DNA of 61,150 nt, taken from the NCBI RefSeq assembly GCF_900114015.1, contig NZ_FORN01000037.1, positions 1 to 61,150 on the forward strand. Direction: 5' to 3'. Below are positions 1 through 6,150 of this stretch, piece by piece. The DNA is from Caulobacter sp. UNC279MFTsu5.1 (GTDB lineage Bacteria; Pseudomonadota; Alphaproteobacteria; Caulobacterales; Caulobacteraceae). Both the position numbers and the translations under genes were made by a program. The notes below the pieces were generated by a model, which searched no databases, had not been told where the DNA came from, and was given only the letters and a program-made list of their open reading frames with translations. The number at the start of each line of letters is the position of its first letter. Position 1 is the first letter of the stretch.

Positions 1-43
1 GCTAAACCGGCGTAAGGTATTGATTTTTATGGAAGAAAAGGAA

Positions 44-118
<75 letters not shown>

Positions 119-228
119 GCCAAAGCGGCCTGGAAGCGCTTTTGAAAAGCGTCCCGGGCGGGAAGGTGTGGGGGTATAGCGGCGGCTTGGCCGTCGCGCA
201 ACCCGCCTTTCGGCGGCCTTCGAAAAAA

Positions 229-585
229 TTAGGCGGCCATCATCTTCTCGACCTCGGAGACGAGGTCGCGCAGGTGCACGGGCTTGGACAGCACCTTGGC
301 GCCGGCCGGCGCGCGGTCCTGGGCCGACAGGGCCACGGCGGCGAAGCCGGTGATGAACATGATGCGCAGGGACGGGTCGCGGGCGGCGGCCTGGCGGGCC
401 ACCTCGATGCCGTCCATGCCCGGCATGACGATGTCGGTCAGCAGCAGGTCCCAGGCGGTGTCCAGGTGCTGGACCGCCTCTTCGCCGTCGGCGCAGGCCG
501 TGACCTCGAAACCGGCGCGCTCGAGCGCCCGCGCCAGGAACCCGCGGAGGGAGTCGTCGTCTTCGGCGAGGAGGATGCGGGCCAT
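229..585 (-). CDS. cpdR: Single-domain response regulator, CpdR type
   Basis: This is a 118-residue stand-alone receiver domain with no output domain. The acidic pocket is EDDD at residues 8-11, the phospho-acceptor is Asp51 in LLTDIVMPGMDG, the switch Thr is in MFITGFAA, and the conserved Lys is in LSKPVHLRDLV. The length, the ITGFAAVAL and SKPVHLR signatures, and the Ala-Ala end match CpdR. In Caulobacter, unphosphorylated CpdR localises ClpXP to the pole and primes it for cell-cycle proteolysis, and phosphate arrives from the CckA-ChpT relay. The chromosomal neighbourhood beside tRNA-Val is compatible. A TATAAT hexamer on the minus strand at 705-710 is a possible -10 element, but I see no good -35. 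The CpdR assignment rests on recalled family signatures and is fairly secure. Confidence 0.88.
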   Translation of the reverse strand: MARILLAEDDDSLRGFLARALERAGFEVTACADGEEAVQHLDTAWDLLLTDIVMPGMDGIEVARQAAARDPSLRIMFITGFAAVALSAQDRAPAGAKVLSKPVHLRDLVSEVEKMMAA

Positions 586-762
586 TCGGTCAGTTTCCAG
601 GCGACGGGCGGAATTGGAAAGTGAGAATCTAGTGAAGGACGGTAAATCGGGTATGAACCGGACCCGCGCTGTCCACAGCTAAAGCCCGGCGTTGGCTTGG
701 TCTCATTATAACCTGGACCGTCAGCGTTTGACCCGGAACCTCGAGGCCGCGACAATAAGCCC

Positions 763-1683
763 ATGACCGCCTGGGAGCCGATCGCTTCGACAACGCCGGC
801 GACGGTGGAACCCGGCTTCTCACCGGCCTTCGAGGTCGCGCGCGCCCAGGCCGACGGCGAGCCGCCGCCCACGCCGCTGGTTTTCGCCTCGCCCCATTCC
901 GGACGCCTCTATCCGCCCGACATGATGGTCGCCGCCCGGCTGACCGCCCAGGACCTGCGCGGCTCGGAGGACGCCTTCGTCGACGATCTGGTCGCCGGCG
1001 CCCCCGCCCTGGGGGTCTGCGTGATCCGCGCCCGGCTGGCCCGGGCCTATATCGACCTCAACCGCGACGCCTGGGAGCTGGACCCGGCGATGTTCGAGGA
1101 CGCCCTGCCCGACTTCGCCCAGGCCCGCACGGCGCGGGTGGCGGCGGGGCTGGGCGCCATCGCCCGGCTGGCCGGCGAGGGCCGACCGATCTACGCCCGC
1201 AAGCTGACCTTCGCCGAGGCCAAGGTCCGCATCGAAGGCGCCCACCAGCCCTATCACGACGCGCTGGACCGCCTGCTGGCCCAGGCCCGCCACGCCCACG
1301 GCCTGGCCATCCTGGTCGACTGGCATTCGATGCCGGCCGCGGCGGCGCGCGGTCATCGGGCCCGCGGCGGCGGTCCGTGCGACATCGTGCTGGGCGACCG
1401 CTTCGGCGCGGCCTGCGGGCCCAGGCTGACCGCGCTGATGGAAAAGACCCTGGAGGGACTGGGCTATCGCGTGGCCCGCAACGCGCCGTACGCCGGCGGC
1501 TACACCACCGAGCACTACGGCCGCCCGACGAAGCGCACCCACGCCATCCAGGTCGAGATCAACCGCGCGCTCTACATGAACGAGACGACCCGCGAGCCGA
1601 CCGAGGGCCTGGCGCGGCTGAAGGCGGACATCGAGTCGGTGACGGCGCGCCTGGTCCAGACCGACTGGGCCGAGCTGCTTTAG
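763..1683 (+). CDS. N-formylglutamate amidohydrolase family protein
   Basis: The protein has 306 residues and belongs to the N-formylglutamate amidohydrolase (FGase) family. Members hydrolyse N-formyl-L-glutamate or related N-acyl amino acids with a bound divalent metal, in the last step of histidine degradation or in amino-acid turnover. Visible signatures are FASPHSG near residue 42, the VDWHSMP metal/active-site block near residue 186 and NAPYAGGYTTEHYGRP near residue 240. It is divergent from cpdR across 177 bases. No other histidine-utilisation genes are nearby, so the exact substrate is uncertain. The ATG at 763 has only a weak ribosome-binding site. It is followed by an inverted repeat (1689-1832). 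Confidence 0.85.
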   Translation: MTAWEPIASTTPATVEPGFSPAFEVARAQADGEPPPTPLVFASPHSGRLYPPDMMVAARLTAQDLRGSEDAFVDDLVAGAPALGVCVIRARLARAYIDLNRDAWELDPAMFEDALPDFAQARTARVAAGLGAIARLAGEGRPIYARKLTFAEAKVRIEGAHQPYHDALDRLLAQARHAHGLAILVDWHSMPAAAARGHRARGGGPCDIVLGDRFGAACGPRLTALMEKTLEGLGYRVARNAPYAGGYTTEHYGRPTKRTHAIQVEINRALYMNETTREPTEGLARLKADIESVTARLVQTDWAELL

Positions 1684-1688
1684 CGCAT

Positions 1689-1832
1689 ATCCGTCATTCC
1701 CGGACTTGTTCCGAGGACCCCTATGTCGGCCGCGTCGCCGGTTGGGGATTGGGCCGCGATCTCTCCGCGCCACGGATCAGCCTTCTTCGCGACTGAAACA
1801 GGGGTCCTCGGAACAAGTCCGGGGATGACGGA
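1689..1832. repeat. Intergenic inverted repeat, CGTCATTCCCGG type
   Basis: Two arms of about 32 bases, starting CCGTCATTCCCGGACTTG and ending with its near complement CAAGTCCGGGGATGACGG, flank about 80 bases. The arms could form a long cruciform or an mRNA 3' hairpin for the amidohydrolase gene. A related element with the same outer arms but a different centre occurs at 41579-41706. Confidence 0.8.
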
Positions 1833-1863
1833 CGTAGGGAAGCGGACCTCCCGGGCCCAGACC

Positions 1864-1891
1864 AAAAAAAAGCCCGGCTCGAAAGCCGGGC
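1864..1891 (-). terminator. Intrinsic terminator of the predicted small RNA
   Basis: A 7-bp GC stem GCCCGGC/GCCGGGC with a 6-nt loop is followed by eight consecutive T residues on the minus strand. The T-tract lies away from typA, so it cannot serve a plus-strand gene. Confidence 0.9.
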
Positions 1892-1945
1892 AGTTCATTA
1901 GGGAGGAAACGCCCAGGAAGGGCAGAGGCGGCAGCGCCGCCTCAC
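1864..1945 (-). ncRNA. Predicted trans-acting small RNA with anti-Shine-Dalgarno CU tracts
   Basis: This is a minus-strand transcript of about 82 nt, inferred from promoter, structure and terminator. Hairpin 1 has an 8-bp perfect stem GAGGCGGC/GCCGCCTC (1943-1925). Hairpin 2 has stem GCCC/GGGC with loop TTCCT (1923-1911). A predicted single-stranded linker GTTTCCTCCCTAATGAACT follows (1910-1892). Hairpin 3 is GCCCGGC-TTTCGA-GCCGGGC followed by eight T (1891-1864). The linker and loop 2 expose C/U-rich sequence complementary to ribosome-binding sites, an architecture seen in alphaproteobacterial sRNAs such as the CcsR and alpha-r14 groups. I do not recognise a specific named family. There is no convincing ORF inside. 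Its expression and targets are inferred. Confidence 0.75.
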
Positions 1946-1951
1946 GGGTCG

Positions 1952-1980
1952 TTTATAGGGTGCGGTGCGAAACGCATCAA
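1952..1980 (-). promoter_or_regulatory. Sigma-70 type promoter of the predicted small RNA
   Basis: On the minus strand there is a -35 TTGATG (1980-1975), a spacer of exactly 17 nt and a -10 TATAAA (1957-1952). The start of transcription is expected near 1945, directly in front of hairpin 1. This is one of the best vegetative promoter matches in the window. Confidence 0.7.
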
Positions 1981-2168
1981 GCAAAATCGACAGACACCGT
2001 TGTCTTTTTTATTGCCCCCGCGAACTGAAATCCTTTGTAACACAAGGCCCAAAGAACGCCGCTATTCAAGCTTGGCCGCTTTTTCGCCCAATGCTGCACC
2101 GCACAATTAGTTGCCCAAGAAACGACATCCATCCGCAACTTTCGCAAACCCAATAAATTTAAGGGGTT

Positions 2169-2196
2169 TTGATCTGACACCGGTTTCCCGGATAAT
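2169..2196 (+). promoter_or_regulatory. Candidate typA promoter
   Basis: There is a TTGATC hexamer (2169-2174), a 16-nt spacer and GATAAT (2191-2196). This would give a 5' untranslated region of about 105 nt containing a GC hairpin (GCGCGC arms around CTGA near 2250). It is a moderate match found by eye only. Confidence 0.4.
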
Positions 2197-2306
2197 CTCT
2201 CGCGCAGGGGTGGGGTGGATAAACGTCGCGCAGTCGCGTAAAAGCCGCGCGCCTGACGCGCGCAGCGTCAAACCCCATCTGTTCCTCCCGAAAGTTCGCC
2301 TTCTCC

Positions 2307-4142
2307 ATGTCCATGCGAAACATCGCCATCATCGCGCACGTCGATCATGGCAAGACCACCCTCGTCGATCAGCTTCTGGCCCAGTCGGGCGTGTTCCGCG
2401 CCAACGAGGCGACCACCGAGCGCGCCATGGACTCCAACGACCAGGAGCGCGAGCGCGGCATCACGATCCTGGCCAAGTGCACCAGCGTCCTGTGGAACGG
2501 TGAGGCGGGCGAAACCCGCATCAACATCATCGACACCCCCGGCCACGCCGACTTCGGCGGCGAGGTCGAGCGCATCCTGGGCATGGTGGACGGCTGCGTC
2601 CTGCTGGTCGACGCCGAGGAAGGCGTCATGCCGCAGACCAAGTTCGTGCTGACCAAGGCGCTGAAGATGGGCCTGCGCCCGATCCTCTGCATCAACAAGG
2701 TCGACCGCGCCCACGCCGATCCGGACCGCGTGCACAACGCCGCCTTCGACCTGTTCGCCGCCATCGGCGCCACGGACGAGCAGCTGGACTTCCCGCACAT
2801 CTACGCCTCGGGCCGCGCCGGCTGGGCGACGCTGGACATGAACGTCCCCAACGACAACCTGGCCCCGCTGTTCGACCTGATCGTGCGCCACGTGCCGCCG
2901 CCCAAGGTCGCCGAGAACAAGGACAAGCCGTTCCAGATCCTGAACGTGCTGATCGAATCCGACCCGTTCCTGGGCCGCCTGCTGACGGGCCGCATCGAGA
3001 GCGGCAAGGCCGTTCCCGGCATGGCCATCCACGCCCTGGACCGCGACGGCAAGGAAATCGAGCGCGGCCGCATCACCAAGGTGCTGGCCTTCCGCGGCCT
3101 GAAGCGCCAGCCGATCGACGAGGGCGCCGAGGCCGGCGACATCGTCGCCATCGCCGGCATGTCCAAGGCCACCGTCGCCGACACCCTGTGCGCCCTGGAA
3201 GTGACCGAGGCCCTGCCGGCCCAGCCGATCGATCCGCCGACCATCTCGATGACCGTCTCGGTCAACGACAGCCCGCTGGCCGGCCGCGAAGGCGACAAGG
3301 TCCAGAGCCGCGTGATCCGCGACCGCCTGCTGAAGGAAGCCGAATCGAACGTGGCCATCAAGGTCACCGAGACCAGCGAGGGCGACGCCTATGAGGTGGC
3401 CGGCCGCGGCGAACTGCAGCTGGGCGTGCTGATCGAGAACATGCGCCGCGAAGGCTTCGAGGTGTCGATCAGCCGTCCGCGCGTGGTGTTCCAGACCGAC
3501 CCGGAAACCGGCAAGCGCCTGGAGCCGATGGAAGACGTCATGATCGACGTCGACGACGAGTTCTCGGGCATCGTCATCGAGAAGCTGTCGCTGCGTAAGG
3601 CCGAGCTGAAGGACATGGGTCCGTCGGGCGCCGGCAAGACCCGCATCCAGCTGACCGCGCCGTCGCGCTCGCTGATCGGCTATCAGGGCGAGTTCCTGAC
3701 CGACACCCGCGGCTCGGGCGTGCTGAACCGCGTGTTCAGCCACTACGAGCCCTACAAGGGCGCCATCGACCAGCAGCGCAAGGGCGTGCTGATCAGCAAC
3801 TCGGACGGCGAAACCGCGGCCTACGCGCTGTGGAACCTGGAAGAGCGCGGCACGATGTTCGTCGGGGCCGGCGAGAAGACCTATCTGGGCATGATCATCG
3901 GCGAGAACGCCCGCCAGGACGACCTCGACGTCAACCCGATGAAGGCCAAGCAGCTGACCAACGTCCGCGCCTCGGGCAAGGACGAGTCGATCCGCCTGAC
4001 CCCGCCGCGCCGCATGACCCTCGAACAGGCCATCGCCTACATCGAGGAAGACGAGCTGGTGGAAGTCACGCCCAAGAACATCCGCCTGCGCAAGCAGATC
4101 CTGAACCCGTCGTTCCGCAAGCGTCGCGTCAAGGAAGAATAG
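2307..4142 (+). CDS. typA: Ribosome-associated GTPase TypA/BipA
   Basis: The protein has 611 residues, the full family length. The GTPase motifs are in order: G1 AHVDHGKTT (residues 10-18), G2 in RERERGITI, G3 DTPGHADFGGEVER, and G4 NKVDR. Beta-barrel, EF-G-like III/V and the BipA-specific C-terminal domains follow. TypA binds the 70S ribosome near the EF-G site, supports 50S assembly and is needed under cold and other stress. The start could be the ATG at 2307 or at 2313. Neither has a Shine-Dalgarno sequence: the bases just upstream are pyrimidine-rich (CCTTCTCC). The gene is monocistronic, ending in a strong terminator. Confidence 0.97.
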   Translation: MSMRNIAIIAHVDHGKTTLVDQLLAQSGVFRANEATTERAMDSNDQERERGITILAKCTSVLWNGEAGETRINIIDTPGHADFGGEVERILGMVDGCVLLVDAEEGVMPQTKFVLTKALKMGLRPILCINKVDRAHADPDRVHNAAFDLFAAIGATDEQLDFPHIYASGRAGWATLDMNVPNDNLAPLFDLIVRHVPPPKVAENKDKPFQILNVLIESDPFLGRLLTGRIESGKAVPGMAIHALDRDGKEIERGRITKVLAFRGLKRQPIDEGAEAGDIVAIAGMSKATVADTLCALEVTEALPAQPIDPPTISMTVSVNDSPLAGREGDKVQSRVIRDRLLKEAESNVAIKVTETSEGDAYEVAGRGELQLGVLIENMRREGFEVSISRPRVVFQTDPETGKRLEPMEDVMIDVDDEFSGIVIEKLSLRKAELKDMGPSGAGKTRIQLTAPSRSLIGYQGEFLTDTRGSGVLNRVFSHYEPYKGAIDQQRKGVLISNSDGETAAYALWNLEERGTMFVGAGEKTYLGMIIGENARQDDLDVNPMKAKQLTNVRASGKDESIRLTPPRRMTLEQAIAYIEEDELVEVTPKNIRLRKQILNPSFRKRRVKEE

Positions 4143-4163
4143 GCCTCCGCGCCACGCCTACAG

Positions 4164-4197
4164 AAAAGGCCGCCGCCCTTCGGGACGGCGGCCTTTT
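4164..4197. terminator. Bidirectional intrinsic terminator between typA and the GlsB-like gene
   Basis: The stem AAAAGGCCGCCG / CGGCGGCCTTTT around CCCTTCGGGA has A-rich and T-rich flanks, so it can end transcription of typA (plus) and of the convergent small membrane protein gene (minus). Confidence 0.9.
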
Positions 4198-4214
4198 TCG
4201 TTTGCAGCCAGGCG

Positions 4215-4466
4215 TCAGGCCCGGCGCTTGAACAGCCCGAGAATGAACAGCAGCACGATCGCGCCGATCGTCGAGATGATCAGGCTGCCGACCCAGCCGA
4301 AGAAGTGGATGCCCAGCATGCTGGCCAGGAACGCGCCGACCAGGGCGCCGACCAGGCCGACGATCAGGTTGGTGATCAGGCCGTGATTGCGGCCCATGAT
4401 CTGCTCGGCGATCCAGCCGGCGAAGATGCCGATGATGATCGCGCCGATGAAGCCCACACCATTCAT
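4215..4466 (-). CDS. GlsB/YeaQ/YmgE family small membrane protein
   Basis: This is an 83-residue, very hydrophobic protein with three predicted transmembrane helices (about residues 5-20, 32-52 and 58-77) and a basic KRRA end. The family signature is GWIAEQIMGR followed by NLIVGLVGALVGAF. Members of this transglycosylase-associated (Tag) family are stress-induced inner-membrane proteins of unknown mechanism. The ATG at 4466 is chosen because the protein then begins MNGVGFIGAI, as family members do. Upstream extension to 4634 would add a low-quality tail. Confidence 0.85.
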   Translation of the reverse strand: MNGVGFIGAIIIGIFAGWIAEQIMGRNHGLITNLIVGLVGALVGAFLASMLGIHFFGWVGSLIISTIGAIVLLFILGLFKRRA

Positions 4467-4632
4467 GTCGTTGGTTCCTGACAGCCAAGGTTGTTGTGGA
4501 AAATGCCCGAACGCGCGGTTGGTTGCGACACAATTCGAAGCGCCGGCCCGGGCCGTCGCCCTGCGGGATGCGCCTGGGCGGGGGCTTCCCGCGCGACCTG
4601 TGCTAGGCAGGCTCCCGAGGAGTCCCCGCGCC

Positions 4633-5784
4633 ATGGTTCACCCCGTCTATGCCGACCTGCCCACCACCATCTTCGAGGAAATGAGCGGCCTGGCGCGCCA
4701 GACCGGGGCGATCAATCTGGGCCAGGGCTTTCCGGACGACGCGGGTCCGATAACCCTGCGCCGGAAGGCCGGCGAGGCGCTGATCACCGGCACGAACCAG
4801 TATCCGCCGATGCGCGGCCTGCCCGCCCTGCGCCAGGCCGTGGCGGCGCACTACGGCCGGACCCAGGGGCTGGACCTGGACTGGGGGAGCGAGATCGTCG
4901 TCACCTCCGGCGCGACCGAGGCCCTGGCGGCGGCCTTTCTCAGCCTGATCTCGCCCGGCGACGAGGTGGTGCTGTTCCAGCCGCTCTACGACGCCTACCT
5001 GCCGATGGTGAAGCGGGCCGGCGGGGTCCCCAAGCTGGTGCGCCTGGCGCCGCCGCACTGGCGGTTCGACCGGGCGATGCTGGAGGCGGCGTTCAGCGCG
5101 CGGACGCGGATGGTGGTGCTGAACACCCCGCTCAACCCGGCCGGCGTGGTCACCCCCGACGAGGACCTGGCCCTGCTGGCCGAGTTCTGCGTCCGGCACG
5201 ACGCGATCGCCGTCTGCGACGAGGTCTGGGAGGCCGTGGTGTTCGACGGCCGGCGGCACCGGCCGTTGATCGGCTATCCGGGCATGCGCGGGCGCACGGT
5301 GAAGATCGGATCGGCCGGCAAGATGTTCGGCATGACCGGGTGGAAGGTCGGCTTCCTGTGCGCCGCCCCAGCCCTGACCAGGGCCCTGGCCGGGGCCCAC
5401 CAGTTCCTGACCTTCACCACCCCGCCCAACCTGCAGGAGGCGGTGGCGTTCGGTCTGAGCGAGCCGGGCGACTGGTTCGAGGCCATGCCCGCCGGCCTGC
5501 AGCGCTCGCGCGACCGGCTGGCGGCGGGGCTGCGCCAGGCGGGCTTCGCGGTGCTCGACAGCGGCGGAACCTATTTCCTCAATGTCGACCTGCGGGCCTC
5601 GGGGATCGACGAGGACGACCGCGCCTTCGCCCTGCGGGCCGTCCGCGACCACGGCGTGGCCAGCATCCCGGTCTCGGCCTTCTATGCGGAAGATCCGGTG
5701 CGCCACGTCCTGCGCCTGTGCTTCGCCAAGGCGGACGACACGCTGGACGAGGCGGTGGGACGGCTGGCGAGGGCGGGGGGATAG
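4633..5784 (+). CDS. PLP-dependent aminotransferase, class I/II
   Basis: The protein has 383 residues and is a fold-type I aminotransferase. The N-terminal INLGQGFPDD block is typical of the methionine/kynurenine aminotransferase-like subfamily (YbdL and KAT types). NTPLNPAG near residue 163, CDEVWE near residue 198, and the Schiff-base Lys in SAGKMFGMTGWKVGF near residue 229 are all present. The C-terminal LRLCFAK carries the carboxylate-binding Arg. The ATG at 4633 follows a GAGGAG ribosome-binding site, so the longer upstream frame is rejected. The natural substrate cannot be read from the sequence: methionine, aromatic 2-oxo acids or N-succinyl-diaminopimelate are all possible. A repeat cluster follows. 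Confidence 0.9.
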   Translation: MVHPVYADLPTTIFEEMSGLARQTGAINLGQGFPDDAGPITLRRKAGEALITGTNQYPPMRGLPALRQAVAAHYGRTQGLDLDWGSEIVVTSGATEALAAAFLSLISPGDEVVLFQPLYDAYLPMVKRAGGVPKLVRLAPPHWRFDRAMLEAAFSARTRMVVLNTPLNPAGVVTPDEDLALLAEFCVRHDAIAVCDEVWEAVVFDGRRHRPLIGYPGMRGRTVKIGSAGKMFGMTGWKVGFLCAAPALTRALAGAHQFLTFTTPPNLQEAVAFGLSEPGDWFEAMPAGLQRSRDRLAAGLRQAGFAVLDSGGTYFLNVDLRASGIDEDDRAFALRAVRDHGVASIPVSAFYAEDPVRHVLRLCFAKADDTLDEAVGRLARAGG

Positions 5785-5792
5785 ACTCAGGA

Positions 5793-5926
5793 GACGCCCC
5801 CTCCGTCGGGCTTCGCCCGCCACCTCCCTCGTTTCACGGGGGAGGAGAAAGGAGCCGCATCCTCCTCACCCGCAAGGCGGGGGAGGTGGCGCGCTGCGAA
5901 TACGCAGCGTGACGGAGGGGGCGTCC
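5793..5926. repeat. Intergenic inverted repeat, GACGCCCCCTCCGTC type
   Basis: The outer arms GACGCCCCCTCCGTC and GACGGAGGGGGCGTC are perfect complements. Inner arms around CCACCTCCC and GGGAGGTGG also pair. The element sits between the aminotransferase gene and a gene remnant. Confidence 0.8.
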
Positions 5927-5934
5927 CGCGACGC

Positions 5935-6003
5935 CTAAGCCGCGATCGCCTCCGCCGTCGGGCCGAACACCTCGTAGTGGATGCGATCCGCCGGCACGCC
6001 GGC
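5935..6003 (-). pseudogene. Remnant of the 3' end of a flavohemoprotein (nitric oxide dioxygenase) gene
   Basis: On the minus strand, 22 codons ending in a TAG stop read AGVPADRIHYEVFGP followed by TAEAIAA. The block GVP-(A/E)-(D/E)RIHYE-x-FGP is the C-terminal signature of Hmp flavohemoproteins and the related ferredoxin-reductase module. Immediately upstream (position 6004) the frame hits TGA and the sequence becomes a TGTCATCCCGG repeat. Only the last codons of the ancestral gene therefore survive, cut at the repeat boundary. The identity comes from a short motif and is inference, but the match is specific. Confidence 0.6.
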
Positions 6004-6010
6004 TCAACCT

Positions 6011-6118
6011 TGTCATCCCGGCTGTAGCGAAACGGAAGGCCGGGACCCAGGCGAGCCGCACCGCTTTTGCCCAGCCCCTCGGATCCCGGACGGCCTCTGC
6101 GAGGCTTCCGGGATGACA
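6011..6118. repeat. Dispersed palindromic repeat, TGTCATCCCGG family
   Basis: It starts TGTCATCCCGG and ends CCGGGATGACA, with inner pieces carrying GTAGCGAAACGGAAGGCCGGGA and GGATCCCGGACGGCCTCTGC. Other members are at 21431, 25274, 25990, 35849, 46579 and 58846, always intergenic. Confidence 0.85.
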
Positions 6119-6150
6119 ACCGTGGAGGTGTTGCAATCGAGTCGGCCCGA

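Noticed and set aside
1977..2180. 67-codon minus-strand ORF upstream of typA
   Set aside because: No ribosome site and no recognisable protein pattern; it overlaps the promoter side of the predicted sRNA.
2268..3743. Long minus-strand ORF (491 codons) opposite typA
   Set aside because: It mirrors the high-GC codon structure of typA, has a His/Gln/Asp-rich composition typical of antisense frames, and no ribosome-binding site.
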